Source: an uncultured Candidatus Saccharibacteria bacterium (GTDB taxonomy: Bacteria; Patescibacteriota; Saccharimonadia; Saccharimonadales; Saccharimonadaceae). From it: DNA of 64,000 bases. How positions within the stretch are numbered: the stretch's first letter is position 1; each line of letters begins with the position of its first letter. The translations under genes were made by a program, and so were the position numbers. Shown here in pieces: positions 51,772 to 60,010 of this stretch. The notes beneath the pieces are model-generated. The model saw only the letters and a list, made by a program, of their open reading frames with translations, was not told the DNA's origin and did not search any database. Where the stretch lies: positions 62,001 through 126,000 of the forward strand of contig CATXOC010000001.1 in assembly GCA_958399925.1 (NCBI GenBank), given 5' to 3'.

Positions 51772-51786
51772 ATGAGTCGCTTCTAA
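51412..51786 (+). CDS. T4SS pilin-like protein 6
   Basis: 124 residues. Signal peptide (MIRNLIKTSLAAITLAATSI, cleavage after NAYA), short Ser/Thr/Ala linker, then a core identical to that of pilin 5 and a different last four residues (MSRF). SD GAAAGGA precedes the ATG, 24 bases after pilin 5. Confidence 0.86.
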   Translation: MIRNLIKTSLAAITLAATSIATGTLNAYASGGTTEASSALNKVSSTANSGKSVNELTDTIISTMLFIVGILSVAMIIYSGIRYVTAHGDKSQIESAKNTLIYSIVGLVIAIVAYAVVNWVMSRF

Positions 51787-51844
51787 CATTGAAATATCGA
51801 GAGTTTTAGTTATAATATATAATATAATATAGGAAAGGAATCCA

Positions 51845-52249
51845 ATGAAAAAGACATTCAATCGTATCAAGATGGGGGCATTAGCTGTAATAACCCTAGC
51901 TCTAACCGTAGCTAGCTTTGCAACTGCACCAACCTACGCTGCGAACTGCGACACTAGCAACCCGGATCTAAGCGTTGGCGTCAACTGCGGTAAAGGCAAC
52001 GGCACACCTAATAACTTGTTTGGCGACAGCAACAGCATTGTCAATACCGTCATTAACACCATGCTATTTATCGTAGGTATTCTATCGGTAATCATGATTA
52101 TCTTCTCAGGTATTCGTTATGCCACTGCTCATGGCGACAAGAGCCAGGTTGAGAGCGCTAAGAACACTCTGATTTACTCCATTGTTGGTCTAGTTGTAGC
52201 AATCATCGCTTACGCTGTAGTCAACTGGGTTGTTGGTCTGTGGAGTTAG
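51845..52249 (+). CDS. T4SS pilin-like protein 7
   Basis: 134 residues. Signal peptide (about 1-33, ending PTYA), two Cys in the mature head (NCDTSNPD, VNCGKGN), then MLFIVGILSVIMIIFSGIRY, loop ATAHGDKSQVESAKN and helix LIYSIVGLVVAIIAYAVVNW. Close paralogue of pilins 5 and 6 but with a different head. Strong SD GGAAAGGA. Confidence 0.86.
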   Translation: MKKTFNRIKMGALAVITLALTVASFATAPTYAANCDTSNPDLSVGVNCGKGNGTPNNLFGDSNSIVNTVINTMLFIVGILSVIMIIFSGIRYATAHGDKSQVESAKNTLIYSIVGLVVAIIAYAVVNWVVGLWS

Positions 52250-52267
52250 TATCAGGAGAACGTCAAG

Positions 52268-52711
52268 ATGGCAAGAACTAAAAAATCAGTCCTAACCAAA
52301 TCTGTCTTAGGTTTTGGCTTAGGTCTACTAAGTTCATTATTCACCATCACACCCGTAGGTGCCCTCGCTTTGCCTGATGTGTTTAGTGGACCCTATCGAG
52401 GCGAAGGTCAGCCAACTGATTTATTTGGTGGTGCAAATGCAATCATCCCAAAGGCTATCAACTTAATGCTATTTGTAGTTGGAGTTCTAGCTATCTTCAT
52501 GATGATTTACGGTGGCATTCGATACGTCCTATCTGGTGGCGATAACACTCGTGTAAAGGATGCTAAGAATACCATCTTGTACGCTATAGTCGGTCTAGTA
52601 GTCGCAATCCTAGGCTACGCTATAGTTAATTGGATTGTCCAAATCGTTGGTAGCGGCGCTACAGATAGCGGCTCCACAGTGGGGCTATTAATAACGAATA
52701 TATTAAGTTAG
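52268..52711 (+). CDS. T4SS pilin-like protein 8
   Basis: 147 residues. Signal peptide (about 1-33, ending VGALA), head PDVFSGPYRGEGQPTDLFGG, core LMLFVVGVLAIFMMIYGGIR, loop LSGGDNTRVKDAKN and helix ILYAIVGLVVAILGYAIVNW, plus a 27-residue C-terminal extension rich in Gly, Ser and Thr that the others lack. SD AGGAG. Ends the array before a terminator. Confidence 0.85.
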   Translation: MARTKKSVLTKSVLGFGLGLLSSLFTITPVGALALPDVFSGPYRGEGQPTDLFGGANAIIPKAINLMLFVVGVLAIFMMIYGGIRYVLSGGDNTRVKDAKNTILYAIVGLVVAILGYAIVNWIVQIVGSGATDSGSTVGLLITNILS

Positions 52712-52723
52712 CAATATCAATTT

Positions 52724-52748
52724 AGAGCAGTTAGCCTGCTCTTATTTA
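52724..52748 (+). terminator. Terminator of the pilin array
   Basis: Stem AGAGCAG (52724-52730) / CTGCTCT (52736-52742), loop TTAGC, followed by TATTTAG. Confidence 0.8.
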
Positions 52749-52806
52749 GTCATTACAACATAACTGCAACACAAATATTAATAATATATTAATCTAGCTA
52801 TAGTAA

Positions 52807-52834
52807 AAACAGCAGGACTCTCGCCCTGCTGTTT
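52807..52834 (-). terminator. Terminator of hsp20
   Basis: 10-bp stem AAACAGCAGG (52807-52816) / CCTGCTGTTT (52825-52834) with an 8-base loop, downstream of the hsp20 stop; minus-strand T-rich tail TTTTTACTA. Confidence 0.88.
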
Positions 52835-52854
52835 ACCTATTATCAATCTCAGAA

Positions 52855-53337
52855 TTATTGAATCTGAATACGGCGTGCCTGTTCCTGCTTTACCTTATTA
52901 AAGCTAATAGTTAAAACACCATCCTTTAGAACAGCTGACACTTCATCCTCTTTGACGGCTACAGGCAGTACTAATGTACGACTAAATTCGCCCCAATAAC
53001 ATTCTTGGATGTGCCAATGAGTAGCCTCTGCGTCATCACCGCTATTCAAAGTACCACTAATTGTTAGCACACCATCAGCAATACTGACATCTAGGTCATT
53101 ACGGTTTACGCCAGCTGTACGTGCCTTAATAATCAATTTATCCTGAGTCTCGTATACGTCAACTGCTAATTGACCCGGTACGGTGTCATATGTATCATCA
53201 TCTGTCTTATCAGCAATTGGTTGCTGTGTTGCAACGGGTGCTACAGGCTCGACTGGTTGATCATCATCACGAAATAGATCCTTAGTTAGATCATCTAAAT
53301 TATCCATCAACAAGTCGTCTTGTTGTCCTCTCGCCAT
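52855..53337 (-). CDS. Hsp20/alpha-crystallin small heat-shock protein
   Basis: 160 residues. An acidic N-terminal arm (~58 residues) precedes the alpha-crystallin domain (about 60-150): LAVDVYETQDKLIIKARTAG, a beta6-loop region with ISGTLNSG, ECYWGEFSRTLVLP, and the hallmark VLKDGVLTISF (the A.l.nGvL.i motif). An R-I-Q-I C-terminal I.I-type motif ends the protein, used for oligomer contacts. ATP-independent holdase. SD AAAGGAGGAG and a TATAAT ~50 bases upstream; no CIRCE element seen. Confidence 0.94.
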   Translation of the reverse strand: MARGQQDDLLMDNLDDLTKDLFRDDDQPVEPVAPVATQQPIADKTDDDTYDTVPGQLAVDVYETQDKLIIKARTAGVNRNDLDVSIADGVLTISGTLNSGDDAEATHWHIQECYWGEFSRTLVLPVAVKEDEVSAVLKDGVLTISFNKVKQEQARRIQIQ

Positions 53338-53441
53338 TCTCCTCCTTTATCTCGCAAATATATAGCGTTTATGACATAATTATATCTAATAACCCCTATA
53401 ACTACAATATAATTAATAGTACTTTTGCTGTAATAAATACA

Positions 53442-54140
53442 ATGACCAGCCTATTAGACACCGCATTATCCATAGTCGCACCCCATATATGCAAGGGCTG
53501 TGGCGTTGTAGGCTCAACACTCTGCGAACGTTGTATTTATAACACTTTGCGTCGACCTTATCGACATTGTGTATATTGCAACTACAGTACGCCTAGCAGC
53601 GCAGTTTGCAAGAAATGTCACAAACGCTCTATTAATCAACTTGACGATATAATCGCCGTAGGCGAGCGCTCAGGCGCCCTACAGCGCTTAATTGGCGACT
53701 ATAAGTTTCACAGTGAGCGTGAATCTGCCGCTATTTTAGCAGGCCTTTTGATGAGCGCAATCCCCTCTACCTGGGATTTTCAGCAAATTGCCTACATACC
53801 GACTATCGACAATCACATCCGCACCCGCGGTTTTGATCACATGAAGTTGGTTGCTGATGAATTATCGCGATATTATCATAAGCCAATCAGTCAATTGCTC
53901 GTACGCACAAATAACCACACGCAGCACGGCGCCAATTATATTGACCGTAAAACTAAAATCAAGCATTCACTAGCAATTCATAACACCAACACCTCACCCC
54001 GCTCCGTGTTGCTAGTCGACGACATCTGGACGACTGGTTCTACACTTAATACAGCCGCAGCATTACTTCGCAAAATAGGCGTCGAGCATGTTTACGCGGC
54101 CGTCATTGCCGTTCAACCAAAACATTCTAATAAAAAATAA
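53442..54140 (+). CDS. comF: ComF-family phosphoribosyltransferase-like protein
   Basis: 232 residues. The N-terminal zinc-finger-like Cys clusters (HICKGCGVVGSTLCERC and HCVYCNYSTPSSAVCKKC) are typical of ComF/GntX. The C-terminal phosphoribosyltransferase fold has IPTIDNHIRTRGFDHMKLVA and the PRPP-binding VLLVDDIWTTGST. ComF assists DNA uptake during natural transformation in several bacteria; with pseudopilin and RuvC elsewhere this hints at competence, but no ComEC or DprA is visible here. Confidence 0.92.
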   Translation: MTSLLDTALSIVAPHICKGCGVVGSTLCERCIYNTLRRPYRHCVYCNYSTPSSAVCKKCHKRSINQLDDIIAVGERSGALQRLIGDYKFHSERESAAILAGLLMSAIPSTWDFQQIAYIPTIDNHIRTRGFDHMKLVADELSRYYHKPISQLLVRTNNHTQHGANYIDRKTKIKHSLAIHNTNTSPRSVLLVDDIWTTGSTLNTAAALLRKIGVEHVYAAVIAVQPKHSNKK

Positions 54141-54159
54141 GCGTCGCTAGTGACGCTTA
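54130..54159 (-). terminator. Terminator of tRNA-Ser
   Basis: Stem TAAGCGTC (54138-54145) / GACGCTTA (54152-54159) followed on the minus strand by TTTTTTATT, located 14 bases beyond the tRNA 3' end and overlapping the comF stop codon. Confidence 0.88.
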
Positions 54160-54172
54160 TAAATAATCTTCC

Positions 54173-54264
54173 TGGCGGAAGGGGAGGGATTCGAACCCTC
54201 GAAGACGTTCACACGCCTTACCGCTTTTCGAGAGCGGCCAGTTCAACCACTCCTGCACCCTTCC
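54173..54264 (-). tRNA. tRNA-Ser (CGA)
   Basis: 92-nt class II tRNA with a long variable arm. Acceptor GGAAGGG/CCCTTCC, discriminator G, CCA encoded (54173-54175). Anticodon loop CTCGAAA (anticodon CGA, reads UCG). T-arm GAGGG TTCGAAT CCCTC. Confidence 0.96.
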
Positions 54265-54306
54265 TTAGTATGCTATTTTAGCAAAAAATATCCGATGATT
54301 CTATAG

Positions 54307-54813
54307 CTAAAGCTTAAATCGCTCAATTAATTTATCGGCAAAGCTTGTGCGAATTTCTTCCATTGGTAAACGTGCACCTAGAATATCAACAATCTGCTCA
54401 CCCTGATCTTCACCAATAAAGGCTGTAACCGTCATACCAAAACGCTTCACTGGTATTAGTGATAGCTGCCACAAGCCATTATCTAGCTGATTCACACCAA
54501 AGGCTCGAAACTCGCCATATGGATGGAGTTGATTTTGTATTGACAGCCCCTCTGGCGTCAGCTTATATTCTAATTCTTGGTACGGCTTTTTAGATGATAC
54601 TATAATCGCTCCTAGCATCGCCATCGCCATTGCACCAGTTGCTACAGCCGTAAATACGGTAAACAGCTTGAATATAGTTAGTAGAATAATCACCACTGCA
54701 ACAACTGCAAATATAATACCTACCGTCAAATACCACTTGGAGTTGTGGTCGTGATTAACGGCCTCGGTTGCCGACCACTTAATCTCAAAATTCGGCCCCT
54801 CTGAATCTTGCAT
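54307..54813 (-). CDS. Two-helix membrane protein with cytoplasmic beta domain
   Basis: 168 residues. Hydrophilic start (~26 residues), two close helices (about 28-70), then a ~95-residue domain (KLTPEGLSIQNQLHPYGEFR and later PVKRFGMTVTAF) resembling PH-like folds found in DUF-type envelope proteins of Patescibacteria. TATACT (54820-54825) lies six bases before the ATG, a leaderless arrangement. Function unknown. Confidence 0.68.
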   Translation of the reverse strand: MQDSEGPNFEIKWSATEAVNHDHNSKWYLTVGIIFAVVAVVIILLTIFKLFTVFTAVATGAMAMAMLGAIIVSSKKPYQELEYKLTPEGLSIQNQLHPYGEFRAFGVNQLDNGLWQLSLIPVKRFGMTVTAFIGEDQGEQIVDILGARLPMEEIRTSFADKLIERFKL

Positions 54814-54850
54814 ATGCTTAGTATATCAGAAAAGCTCACTATTCGTCCAC

Positions 54851-56047
54851 CTACTCCGACAGCTTGCCATCATTGTCCAGTATGCCGCTAGACTGAACGT
54901 CTGCACTGGTAATTTTTAGTAGCATTTCATCATTATAGCCATAGGTTGCCACATTAGAATCACTATCGCTATCCACCAGCTCAGCCACCAAACGCAAGTC
55001 GCCGACATTAAAACGCTTAAGCGGCAGCGTATAGGCTAATTCGTGTACCTTGTTATCGCTCAACACTTTAATCTTAGTATCTTTACTAGATAAACTCATT
55101 AAATTAACACCACCCGCCTGCACACAGACGCGAATATAGGCCGACCGATCAGTGGTTGATTTGTATTTAATTGCAATTTTAGCTGTATCCTTGGACTTTA
55201 AGACAGGTGCTGATATGAATTTACCTTCAATAAATGATTCGCGATTCTTCTTCATCTGTTTCAGCGCTGCTCTAGCACTCGGATCCGATGAAATGTTTTC
55301 TAGTGAGTAGCTGTCGGCAACGTCATCTGGATCACCTTCATCCACTACCTTACCACCGTCGATCATAATTGCCTTATTGCAGTAACGGCGCACTGCTGAC
55401 ATATCATGTGTCACCAATATAACTGTCTTCGTCGGATCCTTTTTAATATCCTTGAAGAAGTTGTCACACTTACGTTGAAACGCTTCATCACCCACTGCTA
55501 GTACTTCGTCTAGCACCAAAATATCACCCTGTGCTTTGATAGCCACACTGAAGGCTAAGCGCACCTGCATTCCCGACGAATAGTTCTTCAGCTTCTGATC
55601 CATAAAATCGTGTAATTCTGCAAAATCGACGATATCTTTGTACATATGATCAATCTGATTAGTTGAAAAGCCCAGCATGGCACCATTTAGATAAATATTC
55701 TCGCGACCAGTTAACTCTGGATTAAAGCCGACGCCTAGCTCAATAAACGGCACCAAAGAACCATTAACTTGGACACTACCTTTAGTTGGAGTGTAGATAC
55801 CAGAAATAATTTTTAATAGTGTCGATTTACCTGAGCCATTACGCCCAACAATACCAACGAAATCACCCTTCTTGACTGTCAATGAAATATCACGCAATAC
55901 ATGCTGTTCTTTGTAGCCCTTAATCCCCTTTGTCCAGTTGATAAAAGCTTGTTTAATACCGCTACTCTGTTCGGTTGGTAGCTTGAAGGTTTTAGCTACA
56001 TGGGTTACCTTTAAAGCCACGTCTGCTTCTATATTCTGCTTTTTCAT
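54851..56047 (-). CDS. Polysaccharide ABC exporter, ATP-binding protein (Wzt-like)
   Basis: 398 residues from the ATG at 56047, the codon that follows the wzm stop by one base; longer upstream readings would overlap wzm. Walker A GRNGSGKST is at residues 68-76, Q-loop region follows, signature NYSSGMQVRLAFS, Walker B DILVLDEVLAVGD and switch His in ILVTHDMSAV. The extra C-terminal ~140 residues form a Wzt-type beta-sandwich that can recognise a terminal glycan modification before export. Confidence 0.94.
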   Translation of the reverse strand: MKKQNIEADVALKVTHVAKTFKLPTEQSSGIKQAFINWTKGIKGYKEQHVLRDISLTVKKGDFVGIVGRNGSGKSTLLKIISGIYTPTKGSVQVNGSLVPFIELGVGFNPELTGRENIYLNGAMLGFSTNQIDHMYKDIVDFAELHDFMDQKLKNYSSGMQVRLAFSVAIKAQGDILVLDEVLAVGDEAFQRKCDNFFKDIKKDPTKTVILVTHDMSAVRRYCNKAIMIDGGKVVDEGDPDDVADSYSLENISSDPSARAALKQMKKNRESFIEGKFISAPVLKSKDTAKIAIKYKSTTDRSAYIRVCVQAGGVNLMSLSSKDTKIKVLSDNKVHELAYTLPLKRFNVGDLRLVAELVDSDSDSNVATYGYNDEMLLKITSADVQSSGILDNDGKLSE

Positions 56048-56048
56048 T

Positions 56049-56873
56049 CTAAAGTTCCTCCGCAAACATCTTGGATGAACGCTTAAACACATAAACACCT
56101 AGCGCAAACACACCTATCACGATGACGAACGGTACTAATTTCATCAACATAAACGGTCCGTTACCGATAAAATTCCAAACTGTTTCAGTTTGCGGTGTTA
56201 CCACCAGATAACGTGCATCCTGAATAATCTGCGCCATAGGATTCATCAGCATAATACGTGCGATCAGATCCCAACCATAGCCAATAACCATAGTTAGTGG
56301 ATAGATAATCGGTGTAGCATAAAACCACATCTGCATAATCACATCCCAGATATGCCCAATATCGCGGAACTTCACGTACATCGTACTTAATAGAAACGCT
56401 ACACCAAGGGCAAACACATAAAGCTCGATAATAACTAATGGGAATAATAGCATAGTCCAGCGGAACTCCACACCGTTGATAGCCATAAAGATCAAAACAA
56501 CTACTAAACTAATTGCCAAATTAATAAATGCTGACACAGTAGATGAAATCACAACGATGTACTTAGGAAAATTAATTTTACGCAGTAAATCGCCCCGCCC
56601 CACAATCGCCTGCATGCCTTGTGAAGTTGCTTCTTGGAAGAATGCCCAGAGTGTCTGTGCTAATAGTAGAGAGACGGCAAAGTGTGGAATACCAGCACCA
56701 AACTTTAGAAAACGAATAAACACTACGTACATAATGGCAAACAGCATCAGTGGTTTTAATACCGACCATGCCATGCCTAGCATAGAGCCTTGGTAACGTA
56801 GCTTAAAGTCAGTCTTAACTAGCTCTCTTAGCAAGATTAACGAGTAACGATATTTGGCTAATACTTTTTGCAT
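56049..56873 (-). CDS. Polysaccharide ABC exporter, permease (Wzm-like)
   Basis: 274 residues from the ATG at 56873, chosen because TATAAT (56881-56886) ends seven bases upstream and the codon at 56882 lies within that box. ABC-2 permease: LVKTDFKLRYQGSMLGMAWS followed by about six helices with LLLAQTLWAFFQEATSQG and MWFYATPIIYP, both diagnostic of Wzm/TagG-type exporters. With Wzt it moves undecaprenyl-linked glycan across the membrane. The two genes are separated by one base. Confidence 0.95.
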   Translation of the reverse strand: MQKVLAKYRYSLILLRELVKTDFKLRYQGSMLGMAWSVLKPLMLFAIMYVVFIRFLKFGAGIPHFAVSLLLAQTLWAFFQEATSQGMQAIVGRGDLLRKINFPKYIVVISSTVSAFINLAISLVVVLIFMAINGVEFRWTMLLFPLVIIELYVFALGVAFLLSTMYVKFRDIGHIWDVIMQMWFYATPIIYPLTMVIGYGWDLIARIMLMNPMAQIIQDARYLVVTPQTETVWNFIGNGPFMLMKLVPFVIVIGVFALGVYVFKRSSKMFAEEL

Positions 56874-56880
56874 CACAATC

Positions 56881-56913
56881 ATTATAGCAAACGCTCATGC
56901 CCTTTGCTATAAT
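56881..56913. promoter_or_regulatory. Mirror-symmetric divergent promoters (wzm / GT2)
   Basis: Inverted repeat ATTATAGCAAA (56881-56891) / TTTGCTATAAT (56903-56913) forms two divergent TGCTATAAT boxes, the same design as at 15376-15400. Distances to the ATGs are seven bases (wzm) and eight bases (GT2). Confidence 0.65.
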
Positions 56914-56921
56914 TTATGTAG

Positions 56922-57989
56922 ATGAAGAGACCTGTGTTATCAATTATTATTCCTGTATATAACGCCGAGAGCTCGATTACAAATATTGTCGAATCCATTG
57001 TGGCTCAAAAATTTACCGATTGGGAATTAATTCTAGTAAACGATAAGTCAACCGATGATAGCTACGGCGCAATTCGCGACCTTGCTAAATATGATGCTCG
57101 CATTATTACCATTAACCGTCGCAGCAATGGTGGCGCTAGTGCTGCTCGCAACAGCGGCATCAATAGGGCGCGTGGCGAATATCTAATGTTTTTCGACGCC
57201 GATGACGACATTAGCCCTAGTCTGATCAATCAAATGGTGAAAGCAATGAAACATCCAACGATAGATCTAGCATGTTGTGGCTCTATCTACAACACTTACA
57301 ATGGCGATGATTTAGTGTCTTCGGTATCAGTTGGCATTAGTCAACTACCACGCCATACAAAAAGCGAGCCTTGGCCTACATATATCGCCAAATTACTCGG
57401 CATCGATGGACGCCTGTACCAAATTTGGAATAAGATTTATCGCACCGACATTATTAAAAAGCACGGCATTCGCTTTATCGAAGGACTTAACTTTGGCGAA
57501 GACCTACTATTCAATCTGGATTATTTTAGCTACATTAGCAATATTAAATTTATCAATCAGCCTCTATATGAATACAATATGAATATTCAAGGAGGTACAT
57601 ACAGCAAATCTTCCCTAGTGTGGCAGAATCGAATAATCAACTATCAACATCTAGTTGATTTTGTAGGAAACTGCGACGACGCTGTTTTAGATGACTACCT
57701 GTGTTGGATTCGTTATAACTGGTTTTATTCTTATGCTCTCGCTATATCGGGTAGTAATCTAGCAAAAAGCCAAAAGCGCGAACACTACAGCTCTGCTTTG
57801 CTATCCAATTTTCTAACTAAACCAACTGGTCGCCAAATTATCGGCAATAAAAAATACTTTGTTGAATGCGTAATCTATCTGGCCCGTCGTTCACCCGCAC
57901 TGCTAGGCGCACTACTTAACTTTTCTAATTGGCTAAAGCACGGTGACTTAACTAGCAAGCTATGGCGCGCACTAAAAAGTCGTTTATAA
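56922..57989 (+). CDS. Glycosyltransferase family 2
   Basis: 355 residues, GT-A fold: VLSIIIPVYNAESSITNIVE, LVNDKSTDDSY, GGASAARNSGINRARGEYLM, metal-binding FFDADDD. The C-terminal half is helical and aromatic with a basic end (TSKLWRALKSRL) likely to touch the membrane. Divergent from wzm/wzt and followed at 19 bases by another glycosyltransferase, so it probably builds the exported glycan. Confidence 0.92.
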   Translation: MKRPVLSIIIPVYNAESSITNIVESIVAQKFTDWELILVNDKSTDDSYGAIRDLAKYDARIITINRRSNGGASAARNSGINRARGEYLMFFDADDDISPSLINQMVKAMKHPTIDLACCGSIYNTYNGDDLVSSVSVGISQLPRHTKSEPWPTYIAKLLGIDGRLYQIWNKIYRTDIIKKHGIRFIEGLNFGEDLLFNLDYFSYISNIKFINQPLYEYNMNIQGGTYSKSSLVWQNRIINYQHLVDFVGNCDDAVLDDYLCWIRYNWFYSYALAISGSNLAKSQKREHYSSALLSNFLTKPTGRQIIGNKKYFVECVIYLARRSPALLGALLNFSNWLKHGDLTSKLWRALKSRL

Positions 57990-58008
57990 TAGAATCAATA
58001 GGAGATTT

Positions 58009-59010
58009 ATGAAAAAATTAATTACAGTAATTATTCCGGCCTACAACGAAGAGGAGAATCTAAGTAAAATTACTAAACGCCTAGAAGACTTAGCAGCTCA
58101 AGTCAAAGACTATAGCTTCGAGTTTTTATTCGTTAATGATGGATCGAAAGATCGTACTTTAGAGCTACTTCAGACTGCAGCTGGTAGAGATAGTCGCATA
58201 TCTTATTTGAACTTTTCGCGCAATTTTGGTAAAGAGATTGCCGTAGCAGCTGGCCTTGATTACGCTCAAGGCGACGCCGTAGTTATAATGGACGCCGACG
58301 GCCAAGAACCACCAGAATTAATCCCTGAAATGATTAAATGGTGGGAGAAAGGCTACGAAGATATTTACGCTCGACGCAATAAGAAGAATGACGGTAAAGT
58401 GCGCAAGTTTATGTCGCATACCTATTATCGTACGCTGCAAAAGACCACTCGCATACCAATTCAAATTGATACTGGCGACTTCCGCTTATTTGATCGTAAA
58501 TGCGTCGAAGCAATACGACAATTCCGTGAAGCTAGCCGTCAAAATAAAGCACTATTTAGCTGGATCGGCTTTAAGAAAAAGGAAATCCGCTTTGATCAGC
58601 CGCCACGAATGGCTGGCTCGTCCAAGTGGAAGTTCGGCTTTCTAAGTACAGAGAATTCACTGATTAATTTAGCAATCGATGGATTCACGTCATTTACTAC
58701 CCTACCGTTACGCTTTATCTCGATTGCAGGTCTATTTATTAGTTTTATTTCGTTAGTATACATTATTGTCATTCTAATTCAGGCTGCCATGGGCTTACCG
58801 CGCATTGGTGGCTTCAATACTTTGCTGATTGCCGTTCTATTTCTAGGTGGCGTCCAATTAATTGCCCTTGGCGTAATTGGCGAGTACGTAGGTCGCATCT
58901 TCGTCGAGACTAAGCGTCGACCACTCTATTTGATCGAAAATGTACATCAAAATAAGCTAATGGAGGCTAAGGCAAAAGATGTCAAAACCAGCTCTAAGCC
59001 CAGCAAATAA
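58009..59010 (+). CDS. Polyprenyl-phosphate glycosyltransferase (GtrB/DPM1-like)
   Basis: 333 residues. GT2 of the GtrB type: ITVIIPAYNEEENLSKITKR, FVNDGSKDRTLELL, NFSRNFGKEIAVAAGLDYAQ, IMDADGQEPPELIPEM, then TGDFRLFDRK. Two C-terminal helices (about 235-262 and 272-300) end in GVIGEYVGRIFVETKRRPLY. It transfers a sugar to polyprenyl phosphate on the inner membrane face. SD AGGAG. It overlaps the next gene by 32 bases, forming the usual GtrB-GtrA pair. Confidence 0.94.
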   Translation: MKKLITVIIPAYNEEENLSKITKRLEDLAAQVKDYSFEFLFVNDGSKDRTLELLQTAAGRDSRISYLNFSRNFGKEIAVAAGLDYAQGDAVVIMDADGQEPPELIPEMIKWWEKGYEDIYARRNKKNDGKVRKFMSHTYYRTLQKTTRIPIQIDTGDFRLFDRKCVEAIRQFREASRQNKALFSWIGFKKKEIRFDQPPRMAGSSKWKFGFLSTENSLINLAIDGFTSFTTLPLRFISIAGLFISFISLVYIIVILIQAAMGLPRIGGFNTLLIAVLFLGGVQLIALGVIGEYVGRIFVETKRRPLYLIENVHQNKLMEAKAKDVKTSSKPSK

Positions 59011-59479
59011 TTTAGCCAAGAATGCTAGCGACAATACCGATAATAATACTGATAAACTTGCCAACACAGCTTCAGCCAGCAAACCCACTAGATTTGTGCT
59101 AGTCGGCATTTTTAACACTGGATTAGATTTTGGGCTAATGTATATTTTCCAACTATTTCTGCCGCTGATTAGCGCCAATTTTTTGTCAACCGGTATTTCG
59201 ATGGTGTCAAGCTTTATCCTTAATAAGAAGTGGACATTCCGCAATGCCGGTAGCAATTATCTACGTGAGGTAGTTTTATTCTTTGTCTTTACTGCAATTG
59301 GTCTATGGATTATACAAAACGGCTGTATCTGGTTGATTGAACACATCGTCCCGAAAGATTTATTTAGTAGCCTTGTCTGGTTCTACCCTATCTTTGCCAA
59401 AGGTCTAGCTAGTATTCCATCACTAACTTGGAATTATTTGACTTACAACCGCTTCGTATTCACAAGTGATCAGAAATAA
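58979..59479 (+). CDS. GtrA-like lipid-linked sugar flippase
   Basis: 166 residues. The Ala/Asn/Thr-rich start (~35 residues) precedes the four-helix GtrA core: RFVLVGIFNTGLDFGLMYIF, a second helix with SSFILNKKWTFRN (the conserved N.k.tF motif), a third helix and LTWNYLTYNRFVF near the end. GtrA proteins are thought to flip polyprenyl-phospho-sugar made by GtrB. Sixteen codons are shared with the GtrB tail in another frame; GGAGG lies ~12 bases before the ATG. Confidence 0.9.
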   Translation: MSKPALSPANNLAKNASDNTDNNTDKLANTASASKPTRFVLVGIFNTGLDFGLMYIFQLFLPLISANFLSTGISMVSSFILNKKWTFRNAGSNYLREVVLFFVFTAIGLWIIQNGCIWLIEHIVPKDLFSSLVWFYPIFAKGLASIPSLTWNYLTYNRFVFTSDQK

Positions 59480-59539
59480 AATTACCTGATACTGTTTACT
59501 CAGGTAATTTTGTATAACTAACTAGCATCTAGCCAATCT

Positions 59540-60001
59540 CTAATCAATCTTTTTGATAACAATGTGGCGATCACGTCCTTCGCCTTCGCTAGCAGTCGAC
59601 AGTTGGCCGTAGTCAGCTAGCACTCGGTGAATTACACGCCGCTCCGCTGGATTCATCGGCTCTAGCGACATCGTATCACCTGTTGACATTACTTGTTTTG
59701 CCCAGTCCTCAGCCTTGCGTTCTAGCTGCTCATTATGGCGTTTCTTGTAATCAGCAATGTCTAGGTTTACACGCGTTAGCTCTGCTTTATGCTGTATTAG
59801 AGTAGCTCGAATCAGTGTTTGTAAACTACGTAAAGTTTCACCACCTCGGCCAATCAACAGGTTAGATAGGTAAGTTGCCGGCACGGATAGTTCTATGACG
59901 TCTTCCTCGGCACTTGTATAAACATCTACATTAACACCAAAAAACGACAATAAATCCTCTGTGTACTTCTTTGCAAATGATATTGATTCTTCTCGATTCA
60001 T
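59540..60001 (-). CDS. khpB: Jag/KhpB RNA-binding protein (KH + R3H)
   Basis: 153 residues. The KH-like domain has IGRGGETLRSLQTL (GRxGxxL RNA-binding loop) and the R3H domain has MNPAERRVIHRVLADYG, with the R-x3-H motif at ERRVIH. The Jag N-terminal domain is reduced. It binds small RNAs and mRNAs and affects envelope synthesis in Gram-positives. Position after yidC and rnpA (ten bases to yidC) is the standard rpmH-rnpA-yidC-jag order. Confidence 0.94.
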   Translation of the reverse strand: MNREESISFAKKYTEDLLSFFGVNVDVYTSAEEDVIELSVPATYLSNLLIGRGGETLRSLQTLIRATLIQHKAELTRVNLDIADYKKRHNEQLERKAEDWAKQVMSTGDTMSLEPMNPAERRVIHRVLADYGQLSTASEGEGRDRHIVIKKID

Positions 60002-60010
60002 AGCTCCTCC

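Noticed and set aside
52855..53441. CIRCE or other heat-shock operator before hsp20
   Set aside because: No inverted repeat of the CIRCE type was seen upstream; only a TATAAT box and a strong SD.
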